From contig CM071600.1 of assembly GCA_036435485.1 (NCBI GenBank), positions 119,776,046 to 119,840,045 of the forward strand: a stretch of 64,000 nt of DNA. The letters run 5' to 3'. Numbering within the stretch: the first letter of the stretch is position 1; each line of letters opens with the position of its first letter. Shown piece after piece: positions 1-10,648 of the stretch. The translations under genes were made by a program, and so were the position numbers. This DNA is from Saposhnikovia divaricata (Eukaryota; Streptophyta; Magnoliopsida; Apiales; Apiaceae). A model generated the notes under the pieces. The model did no database searches and was not told the origin of the DNA. It was given only the letters and a program-made list of their open reading frames with translations.

Positions 1-8
1 CAGGTACA

Positions 9-1766
9 ATGGATGCAGCTAAGGATAATGAGAGGAGTGATGTGAGAATTACTTCAAATCTGAGTGAAACACCAGCACGTGAGGTGAGTGATACTCAGAG
101 AGCTATTGAAGTGAGAGCACACAATGACACATACACTTTATCTCTCATTACTCAACTCAATCAGATGAAAGAAAGTCTTGCTCAAGCTGAAGAGGACAAC
201 AAAAACTTGAGGTTTGATATGGACAACATGAGAACTATCTTCAACAACAAAATCAATGCACTTAAACTCTCTCAACAACAAGCAGTTGAAGACTCTGGAG
301 ATGTCACAGTGGCTCAAGATCTTATTATCTCATCTATGGCTAATCAAATTGAAGATCTTCAGAACAACATAAATGAAAATCATTTAACCACTGAACATCG
401 TCTCAGTCAGATTGAAAAGCAAAGTGATGATCAAGCAAAGGGGTTAAGACATTTATATAATATCATCAGCAGAACTCACTCACTTACAGCAGAAGAGAAG
501 AAATTCTTCGGAGGTAGTGATGAAAGTGACCCTGGAGCTGGAACAAGTCACAAGACTGTAGAGGATTCCTCAACTAAGGGGGAGAAATCTAGAGGGGGAG
601 CAAGTGCAAGTGCAAGTAAAGAAAAATTTGAAGATAGGAGTGAAGGGAAGAAGACAACTCATCAAGCAGCAGCAGAACAGGAAGATGATGATGTAGAAGG
701 TTTTTACTATACAGGTGAACCTGATATTGATCTGTTTGCTGACTTACAGTTTCCTGATGTTGGTGAAGAATTTGATGAACCAGATCTCAGTTTTTGGGAT
801 GATGAAGAGCAAATAATTCCTGATTCTGTTGAAACACAACAAATGAATTTTGAAGCAAACAAAGAACTCGAACAGAATGAAGCTAATCTGGCTATGAGAG
901 AAGAAAGACTCAAGAAGACACTTGAACAGTTAGCTCATAATGAGAGACTTCAAAAGGCAGAACAGGAAGCACTTCAAAAGCAACATGCTCAGAAACTGGA
1001 AGCTAGGAAGATGTACATCAAGTACAAAAATGGTGATAAGTGGGAACGTGCTCAAAAGGTAATTGACTCACCACAAACTTCTGACTATGATGATCGTCGA
1101 ATGATTGCTATCTTTGAAAGCTTTAAACAGAAGAACCCTATACATGATATGTATTTGAAAGCTTTAAAGACAGAAATTGTGAGAATAACCACTGCATCTA
1201 ATCCTAAGAATGGTGAGCTACTTATCTTCGTTGAATGTCATAAGCTCGGATCTCACAAAGTATCGCTTCAGTTCTTCTATGATAGATCCCTGTCAGAGCT
1301 TTGGGTGTTGAGACCAAAAGTAAGAACATCCTCTGAACTAGGCATACTGCTTCATGAAAAGTTTCAAGAGTTTGCTGAAAGAGCTGGTCCTGAAGTTATA
1401 AGTGACCCTCCACAAGTTAAAATTCTCAAGGGAGAAGTCATTCATACTGTTAATCTTCAGACAGACGAATTGTATACACATCTTGCCAGACACTTGGTAT
1501 ATGTTGAATATGCTCTTCGGAATCATGGTTTTGCATCACAGGAAAAGATTGAAGCTGCAAATCATATTCGATCCTATGCTCAGACCAACATGAAGAAATA
1601 CAAGCAGTATCAAGGTGAGTTAAGAAAGAAGCTTGGAATACCACTGGTCTATCCTACAGATGTGGCATCCAGAAGGGATTTACTTGTTGATTCAGAAATG
1701 ATCAAGAATCTACCGGACATGGATGAACAAGAAGGAGAAATCAATGAAAAAGAAAGTGGTAAATGA
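9..1766 (+). CDS. Extra 3' ORF of the retroelement, coiled-coil protein of unknown function
   Basis: This is an open frame of 585 codons. Because it starts eight bases from the window edge, the true start may lie further left. The protein is hydrophilic. Residues about 45-85 and 275-330 are rich in heptad-like Leu, Gln, Glu and Lys and should form coiled coils. Between them is an acidic Ser/Gly/Glu linker, and the last 250 residues look globular. I see no zinc knuckle, protease, reverse transcriptase or integrase motif, and no clear signal peptide or membrane segment. Its place between the (unseen) pol region and the LTR matches the additional ORF of Sireviruses, which has been called envelope-like, but nothing here supports a membrane role. 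A host gene is unlikely because the LTR follows after 257 bases. Confidence 0.55.
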   Translation: MDAAKDNERSDVRITSNLSETPAREVSDTQRAIEVRAHNDTYTLSLITQLNQMKESLAQAEEDNKNLRFDMDNMRTIFNNKINALKLSQQQAVEDSGDVTVAQDLIISSMANQIEDLQNNINENHLTTEHRLSQIEKQSDDQAKGLRHLYNIISRTHSLTAEEKKFFGGSDESDPGAGTSHKTVEDSSTKGEKSRGGASASASKEKFEDRSEGKKTTHQAAAEQEDDDVEGFYYTGEPDIDLFADLQFPDVGEEFDEPDLSFWDDEEQIIPDSVETQQMNFEANKELEQNEANLAMREERLKKTLEQLAHNERLQKAEQEALQKQHAQKLEARKMYIKYKNGDKWERAQKVIDSPQTSDYDDRRMIAIFESFKQKNPIHDMYLKALKTEIVRITTASNPKNGELLIFVECHKLGSHKVSLQFFYDRSLSELWVLRPKVRTSSELGILLHEKFQEFAERAGPEVISDPPQVKILKGEVIHTVNLQTDELYTHLARHLVYVEYALRNHGFASQEKIEAANHIRSYAQTNMKKYKQYQGELRKKLGIPLVYPTDVASRRDLLVDSEMIKNLPDMDEQEGEINEKESGK

Positions 1767-2009
1767 AGATTAGCTCTACAAGTTATATCATTAGAGCTTT
1801 GATAGAACAAGATAGGATAATTGTCTTATATGATCAGTCTAGAGGATCATCTATCTTGTATTTATTTTTTCTGTTTGAATCTGGATAATGTTAATATAAA
1901 CCAGAACTTTTACATTATTTACTTAGCATTTAAAGTGTTTTCTTTTACTTGTTTAATTGGGATTAGTTGAAGAATCCTCTAGGTATTTGCTTGTTATTGT
2001 ATAACAAAC

Positions 2010-2023
2010 AAATAGGGGGAGAT
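2010..2023 (+). other. Polypurine tract of the left retroelement
   Basis: A G/A-rich run directly abuts the TG start of the 3' LTR at 2024. This is where plus-strand DNA synthesis is primed in LTR elements. Confidence 0.65.
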
Positions 2024-2690
2024 TGAAAGGCATATGACTCAGCCTATTTGTAGTTCGAGGATCCTAATCCAATTAAACTAGATTGTAATAAGTAAATAAT
2101 ATCAACTGTCACAGGAATCTCAAAAGATGATAACCGTCAGAAGAAAAAATCAACAAGTCAATCTATAGTTTTGATGTTTTACACTGGAAGAAGATTCAGA
2201 TATCTGATCAGGCCTCAAGGTAGCATTGAAACAAGTGGATTCATTTTCGAAGACAGAGATTTCTATTAGTGACAAGAAACAATTTCAGTACCGAATGATT
2301 GATGAGAGTGAAGAGTATAAAAGACCACAGGGTTAAAAGTCACGATGAAGAACAGAGATTGGAGTTAGTCGTTCATGAACCAGACAGTACATCGAACGTC
2401 AACATCATGCCAGTGTATGTTCCTTATTATAATTACGTGGTTTTCAGCGGAGTATTGACTATTAAAGAATTTATATTAATTCTATTTTAATTGATTAAGT
2501 CAAGTAATTAAGTTAATAAATAAATTAATTCTATCAGAATTAATATATTTGTTAAAGTGATTATTAGATTAATTAAATAAGAATTAATATGGAAAAGAAT
2601 TAATTAGTTAAATGATTTTTAATAAGTCATTTAATTAATTATAAGCTGAAAAATATGAATGATATAACTATCAAACTGATAGTTATACCG

Positions 2691-2785
2691 ATAGTCATAT
2701 TCAGTTAAATGGAGATAGTCATATTCAGTTAAATGGAGATAGTCATATTCAGTTAAATGGAGATAGTCATATTTCATTCAAATGG
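2691..2785 (+). repeat. 24-bp tandem repeat in the LTR
   Basis: Three near-perfect 24-bp units start at 2691, 2715 and 2739, followed by a diverged fourth. Each carries the motif ATAGTCATAT. The run lies in the U3-like part, upstream of the TATA box. The related solo LTR is about 80 bp shorter overall. Confidence 0.85.
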
Positions 2786-2975
2786 TAAGTCATACCGAAT
2801 GTTATATTCATTTGGTAAGTCATACCGAATGTTATATTGACTATTTAAGTTATACCGAAAGTTATATTTAAGCTGGACAGTCATATTACATTGATTTGAT
2901 AGTCATACCGATTGTCATATTAATGTAAAATGATTGTCATATCAGTTTAAATCAAGTAGTATGACTATGGCTGTG

Positions 2976-2983
2976 TATATAAG
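2976..2983 (+). promoter_or_regulatory. TATA box of the retroelement LTR
   Basis: A TATATAAG core lies about 470 bp before the LTR end. It is the best candidate for the element's RNA polymerase II promoter. Confidence 0.5.
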
Positions 2984-3497
2984 GCAGAAGAAGGCAGTTA
3001 AATCAAAAAAAGTCGAGCCAAACAAGAAAAATTCACACAGCAGCCTATTTCTCTCTCTCTCAAGCTCAAGAACACCTACAAGTTTAATTCTGTAAATTCA
3101 AGTTCATCTCAGTTGTAATATCCTATCCGTTGAAACTTGTTTACTTGTGATTCTTGTACTACTAGCGAATTAAGTTTCCTAGTTCACAAATTGATATCTT
3201 GATTTTATTAACTAAATTAGCAAAGTTCATGTTGAATTTTCTAATTAGTTATTAATCCCTTGATAATCATTTGGACTGATTTTGTAACACCCCTCAAGTT
3301 AATATATTGCTATATTCAACTTGAAATTTGTGTTATATTATTCCGCACAAAAATATTCGTTTAAGGCAAAATTATTTAACGAATAAATTTTGAGAAAATG
3401 GTATAGATTGTATTCAACCCCCCCTTCTACAATCTTAACGGACCTAACAGGGGGCTAAAGCCCCAACTTAACTTTTAGTTGGTAACATTGTATCTAT

Positions 3498-3672
3498 TTA
3501 CACGCACTCTTCAATTTGCCTCAAGTGCCCGGAAGACCCGTGCTCGACACTCATCGGGGCATGGGTATGGACACTTGCACATAATTTAGGCCAAAAAACA
3601 TGTAAAATTTCAAAATGTTGCCGAGTCCGACGGACACATCCATGTTGGACACTTCCAACAGAGTCCAGGTAA
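3498..3672. mobile_element. Degraded MITE related to the one at 9383-9568
   Basis: About 170 bp are clearly similar to the hAT-type MITE inside the FAB1 gene; both share the central stretch with TTAGGCCAAAAA and the GTTGGACACTT end. Terminal repeats are eroded and no target duplication is visible. The remaining DNA up to the last visible FAB1 exon (3673-4093) is AT-rich, with a G-run near 3990, and holds no recognisable coding sequence. Confidence 0.5.
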
Positions 3673-4093
3673 TAAAAGCTTAAGCTAGTTGTAATAATAT
3701 TTTGGGTTTGATAATTCATGCCAGACATAACTTTTTCAGTTGAAAAATATTTCTCTTTTATTCTTACAAAGGAATATTTGGTTTTCGTTTCTATAATATA
3801 TATTAGACATCAATTTAATTTTCTTCTATCCATTTACTTATTACTTTCCGTTCTAGCTACAAATTTATACTCCGGTAGTCCGTTGTGTTATTAAAAAATC
3901 AAATGGATCATACTTAAATCTAAGAAATTAAGACTGAAAACTTTAGCTCACGATGGCAGGGATTTCTGCATGCCTAATGGATAGGGGAGGGGGGGGGGAC
4001 CCCAGGCATAAAATCCACAAAATATACACTATATGTTATCAGAAGTGGCTAAATATAATGTATATAGAACATAATAACTGAATGAGATCTTAC

Positions 4094-7000
4094 AGCTAGA
4101 AATGCAGTATCATTCCAGACAGCTCTCTCCAGTAACCGCTTAGCCTTGTTTCCCACAAAGATTGGAGACGTCGGCATCGCCTCGATCAGGTTCTGATCAA
4201 GCAGAACTTTATTACTCCCACTTGAATCAGGATTATAACGTGAACGAGAAGATCCTTTGAGGTCATATAGTCGTGTGATATTGCGCCTGAACAGAAGATT
4301 TTCCATAACCAATACATCTATCCGCGACTCTTTTCCTCCTTTTAGATGTTTCAGAGTCACCTTCAAGACATACAAAACAATAAAGACAATCAAATTACAA
4401 TATAAGATAACCAGTAAGTTTTAGTCTACACGTAGAGACTCAAGAAAATAGAAAAGAATGAAAACAACAGAACTTGTAGAACAACGTCAAACCATTTTCA
4501 AACAACTCCCAAATATTCCACGGTAGACCTTGTAAAGTTATAATTCCCTATATTCTTACGAGATAAGCACAACGGTTCGTCAATATATTTGACACTTCAT
4601 GATCACATAAATTTATAATGAATGAGATAATGCAACGTATATACTTACAATGAGTTTAAAAAAATAACTTTATACTTGTTTGTAAACTTATATATATCAA
4701 GGATATACCTGACTAGGATACTGAACATTTCTATCAACAATATTATTAATGTAAGCCAGGGTAGATTAGCATTGGGGATGGTCATCGGTGACTTCAGCGT
4801 ACAGAATAACATATTTAACAATGTACTAGTTATTAACAGGTATATCTCAAAGCTTCTGATTAATTTTAAAAAGAATAGAGCCTAAGCACTAACTACATTT
4901 TTGGTGTGGACCGGAAAATGCATAGATAATAAGCTGAAGCCCTACAACTCAGCTAAACAAATATCACATGGGTTGTTGAGGTCTCATAGTCTCAGATAAA
5001 TAAAACTCCTATAAATGTTACTGGAAATGGAGATGCCAACTTAGCAGCACTGACTATATAATTATTAATTAAAGACTCCCTATGTCTCACATCTTCAATT
5101 CATTTTAACCAACATGATGATATGGGAAAAGCAGGCTGAAACTAAACCTTGCATATTCACTTGATGTAGATTTGAATTTTTAATGTAAAAAGTATCAGAC
5201 AAAATCATTGCGGCTATCAAATACATGTGATTTTAAGTTGTAATGTCCATAGTTGTCAAGGCGTCACCTAGGCGACTGACTCGGGGGCAAAAACTGAAAG
5301 ACGTCCCACCCGCCTTAGTTTTTAAGGGTTAGGCGATGCCTAGGTCCGTCTAAGTCCGCCTAATTCCGTCTTATTTCAGCCTAATTCTCTTATTTTCGTC
5401 TAGTTTCAGTTTAACCCTGCCCAATAAATAATTGACCAGATCCATCCATATTTGGGTTATAAAGAATGTATAATGTGTTGTAAATATTACTTCTGTCAAA
5501 ACTCACAAGTAAAACCTCATATACAACAATCTAAAGAGGACAAAGGAGAACGAATTATTTCCTGTCAAAGAATTGATTCAGAATTATTTTACCAAGATAC
5601 TATTCTTTTAATCTTTACAAACACACACATGCACATATACGTAGTATAAACATTTGTTTGTAATATTTATACAATATTTCAGTAGTATAAATACAATTAT
5701 TCTATTTTATTATAACATATAAATATATGTATACATAAAAACCAATATATAGCTAAACATATAATCCGTCTAATGGTCGCCTAGGTGAGCGCCTAACCGC
5801 CTAGGCGCTGCACTAGCGCCTAGCATCGCCTTTACGCCTTGACAAGTATGGTAATATCACAATTGCTAAAGCATTACATTTTAAGTCATTTACTAAATAT
5901 GATATTACTGTGTCAGCTATATTTCCATAATTTCACAGTAAATTAATACTAAGTACTAAATAAAAAATTCAACTGTACTGATGTAAAGATTAAGCATAAC
6001 TAAGTCACCATGAAACATTTCATAATCTAATGACTTAAAAAATACTATAGTTAACACCTTCACTATAGTAAGATTTACTGAAGTATTTAACTCTAAATTC
6101 ATTACATAATTATGATATTACTGTGTAATAATTTCATAATTACATTTTAAGTTGTAATATCATAATATACACTACAATATAAAGACATACAATTTTCAAA
6201 AAACATGGCTCAGATTTATAAAGCATAATTCTTAAATTCTAGAGAAAAAAACTGTACCAAAAATATTGTTAATACCATTATTTCTGAAGACCAATGGGAA
6301 AAGCAGGGATAATATTTTCCCCAGATTAACAAATTAATCTTATATCGCACAATGCTTTAATTCTACCTTACTGTCAATGGACAATTTGCTATGGGCATCT
6401 ACAAATTGAATCTGGATAAGTAAATAAATACAACATGTGTAGAGTGTAAATATTACTATAACAGTAAAAAAATAACAAAATCCATGTAATTCACGTATAT
6501 ACTACAACAAATATAAATTAGATTCTATACAACGCACAGGAAAATAGAGTTGGTGATTTTATTAAATAGCATCCTAGGTCTGGGTATAGACATGTTCAAG
6601 AGTATGTACTTCCAAATATGTGCAATAGAATGGCAAAATAAGTTAGGAACTTTTTAAAGGATATGATCAGAGTCATGACATTAAATATGATGAAGCAAAA
6701 CAGCAATTACTCAGAGCTTACTATGGTATTACTTCAGAGCCTGAGAATGTTGTAGATCTCAGCCACATTAAAATTCTCATAACATTCTGTATATAATGAA
6801 TGGCAAGTTAAAACAAATAAAAATATTGATACCTGATAAATGCCCAGTATCTTTGCAAGGCAGGTAGGGCTATGTGAAGTGATTGATTCAGATAAATACT
6901 TAAAATATTCTGGAGCAAAGTCGATGAAAGACTCCAGCTCTGTCTTGGTAACTTGTTTAATTATAAACCTGTCATCCAAGGTTTTTGCAAAGAAGACATT

Positions 7001-10000
7001 GCTCTTGCCGCCCTGTGCTCCCCACTTCTTACAACGGCTAAGAGACCGTATATAATCTAATTCGTTGCAACAAATCTTCCGCAAAGCCTTAAATCTCCTT
7101 GCACAATAACAAGTTACAGTATACTTTACCTTCCCGAGTGGACCTTCATCTGTAAAAGAAACCTTAGCATGCATATTGTTGTTGTATGAGAGCGAGTCCA
7201 ACCCTGAGGAAGCTTGAGAACTGGACATGGATAAGAAGTTCTCATCAGCAGAAGCAAGAGTTTTCAAGGATTCGGAGGTTGTGCCATTAAAGGAATTGAG
7301 TGACAGTAGATTCACCGAGTCTAAGATAGGCAAAGATAACGAAGACTCCAAACCATCATTCAATCTTTCAGACTCATCGGGCACTTGGATGTGGTATTCC
7401 GGTGAGACAAGCGCATATGATATGATACTAGTGGGTTCATCATCATAAACTGGAACAACAATATCGTTAATACCAGCAGGCAATAGCACTCTTGCACCAC
7501 CTTGACGTACAAAGTCCATAAATGACAATATATAAGTAGGATTATATTCACATATTGTACGACTCTTTTGTGTATATACTGAAGAATCTAACTGGAAAGC
7601 CTGATAGATATTTAGAAATGGGATCTCTACCCAACTACTGGGTTTATTTACTGCCTCAGCAAGAAATGACAAGCCAAGGGAGCAAGCTGCCTTCACTCCC
7701 CTGGAATGCTCTTTCGGTGATATACTTTCTGAATGACTCTCACCAGACCATGCAGCATCCAACGTGTCTGATAAATTTCCCATTGACGGAAACTGTCCAT
7801 CAGGGACAGTCATTCCTATATTTCCACCAGGTACTAAACTATCATGTTTACCGGCTATCTTTAAGTTTGAACACTGAAAATCCTTGGCCTCCGTATTAGA
7901 ATTCTTATCTTCAGTAACCGTAGCTCCTTTGTGAATCCCATCAGAATGGTTGATACGATTAGATTGTCCTAATTGGTTAACCGCTATATCGGACCTCACA
8001 CTTTTTAGAGAAGAATCAGAGCAGCTGATATCTGAGCTAGCCTTAGATAGTTCAGCAGGCTTCTCGACAGACTTGTTTAGTTTCTCCTTCGGGTTTGAGG
8101 CACAACTGCTGATATCTCTTTGCATACTGTTGTTCAGATTGGAAACATAAATCAAACGTTGATCCCATATATAAGCATGGAAAATCAACTGTTTCCGTAA
8201 TCTATTGATTTCAAGAATGTCAATATTTGGTTTTCCGACCATTATATTCTTCTTCAGCACTTTCCGAAGTGATTCCTGAAAATATTCGTAAAAAACTAAA
8301 TTAAACATCAAAGAGCTGCAACATTCCGTTTCTTTGTGGTTGTGTGTGTACATGTAAGCAAACAATGCTGAAAGAACTTCCATTTCTTCGTGGTTCCGTA
8401 TTAAGTACCTAAGCCAGAGAATTAATGTCTTGTTAAGATTATGAAATATTAGATTAAGATGTCCACTTCTGTATAGAATACTTAACCATGTGTATTATTT
8501 CTAGTATTTACACAAACTTAACTGTAAGCTCTCTTCAAAAGTTACTTCTATTACAAATTTCACTGGTTGCTTTAAGATGAGTATAGGTGGAATCTTAAAG
8601 GGTACAGTGTTTCCCTTACTGTAGAATTTTAGAGTTAAGAATTTTAAAGTCCCCATATAAAAACAAATGAGATTATGAGGCTTTACATTGAATTATCTAC
8701 TTTAGTGGATTTGATCATACAAATTCTTTATGCCAAATTCTGTTGTATACATGCAAGACAATGTAAAAACTAACCAGTGCGCTTCTCCTAGTTTATCGAA
8801 CAAACCATTACATGCTCTAGCATTGCATCATGTGTTTATACCAAGACTCTTTAATATGCAAATATATCCTTAAAAAAGGAAAAAATACAGAGGAATCAAA
8901 TGCAAAGTACCTCAAATTCTGTTTTCTCCTCCTGCAATATCCTCTCCAGTTTGCCAATTTTATGCTTTAATTCAGATACCTTGTCAACAGTCTCAATTAA
9001 TTTTTTCTTGGAGATCTGATGAAGAGCATTACACGCCTCAGCAAATAAGCAATCTGCTATGCTGCGAACCTAGAATTTATAAACCAGCCAAGGTGTAAGC
9101 AAAATAGATGCTGAAGTTACCAACTAAATTGGGACATATATTCAAGTTTAGTTGCACCTCATCAGCTTCTTTTGATAACCACTCCTGATTATGATAACTG
9201 AATTCAAGAGTTGAAGGTGGAAGATGAACAGAATTTACATCGATAGAAGCATATCGAAAACAGGCGACCATTCTTCCGAAGCTGCAAACTTCTGACTGAT
9301 GAGAGGATGATACAATTATAAAATATAAACTAACAGAGAAGAGCAGCAATAGAATTTTAACTTTGCATCCTATTCCATAAATCTATGTTACCCCGACTCT
9401 TCAATTTTCCTCAAGTACCCGTGTCGGACACTCGATACTCGGACATGGGTATGGACACTGGGACACGTATTTTAGGCCAAAAATATGTAAATTTTCAAAA
9501 TATTGCCGAGTCCAACACTTGGACACGTATCCATGTTGGACACTTTTAGCCGAATCCGGGTAACATAGCCATAAATAGAGTTGGGTTGACTAATTTAACT
9601 CAATCTGTCAAAAAAGAAAGCAGCTTCGTACCTGTAATAATTGCTAGTCATTGTCCTAAAATTACCAAATGTGTTCTAGATTCAAAGGTAGCAACTGCAC
9701 ATTAAGTTCGAACTTTTCATATATTGACGAGTTAGATGGTTAAATCATTTAGATACACCTTTGCATAGGCCTAAGAAGTAGGCACCCAAATGAAACAAGA
9801 TCTTAGAAGACTGCTTGCGGTAGTTAGTATGCTGACTTTTGAAATTAGAATATACATAGTTATCCAGATTATGCCAACTCTGGTTAAGTGCTGTTGACTT
9901 CTCCAAACAGCATCTCTTGTCCATTTGGTGTTTAGTCTGTTGCTAGATGTCTCCTTGCATCTAACATCTCAATTAACAAAATTTTCAGTTGCCCAAACTA

Positions 10001-10552
10001 ATAACCTCAGTATAAATCACCTCTATCTAAAATATGTTTAGATTCTTTTCTCCCATAGAATACACTATGTACACATTGGATATTGCATCGTAAGTACTAT
10101 AATTTTCTAAACTTTAAATATGAACAAGCATACCCGTAAAACCGCAGACAATCTCTGTGAAGTGAGTGCCCACAACTTGCAACCCGGCTTGCAGCTGCGT
10201 GGTTTGAAAAGCTGAGCTCTAAAAACTTTCCAAATGATAAACCCCATGCAGCCTCAGACATTAGTACTCTCCGGGTGGCTGGAGGAAACCCATTAATTCG
10301 AGGACATCGCAGGCATCTGTGCCACATCCAGATCTTGCCTTCTCGTTCTCCCTGCAAGAGGAACTCCGGAAGCTTCTTCACAGAGATTGTTAGGCTGCCT
10401 TGCCGATGTGTATAGCAATGCACGTGTGCTTCTGAAGGCATCTGACATGAGCGGCATTGGTAATTCTGTTTTGAAGGTATGATAGTCAATTTTCATCTCA
10501 AGTTGTACAAATAAGTAAATAGGCTTAGCAAATATTTGTGCATTGTATTGTG

Positions 10553-10648
<96 letters not shown>

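Larger units (their letters stand above)
1..3449 (+). mobile_element. 3' end of an LTR retrotransposon, probably copia Sirevirus type
   Basis: The left window edge cuts this element. What remains is one long ORF, a purine-rich tract just before the LTR (2010-2023) and a complete 3' LTR that begins TG and ends CA. The same LTR family recurs as a solo LTR at 22139-23483 in the opposite orientation. An extra coiled-coil ORF between pol and the 3' LTR, together with a long LTR, is known from Sirevirus (SIRE/Maximus) copia elements, so that class is inferred; no pol sequence is in view to prove it. The element lies beside, and probably inside, the 3' end of the FAB1 gene. Confidence 0.7.
2024..3449 (+). 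repeat. 3' LTR (1426 bp) of the left retroelement
   Basis: It begins TGAAAGG and ends CCTAACA. Its terminal sequences, AT-rich body and final C-rich stretch are mirrored in the solo LTR at 22139-23483, which fixes both ends. A TATA box near 2976 and a run of three 24-bp repeats lie inside. The partner LTR is off the window, so the flanking duplication cannot be tested. Confidence 0.8.

Noticed and set aside
2299..2490. Small ORF inside the left LTR
   Set aside because: Within an LTR, no homology, absent as an open frame from the related solo LTR.
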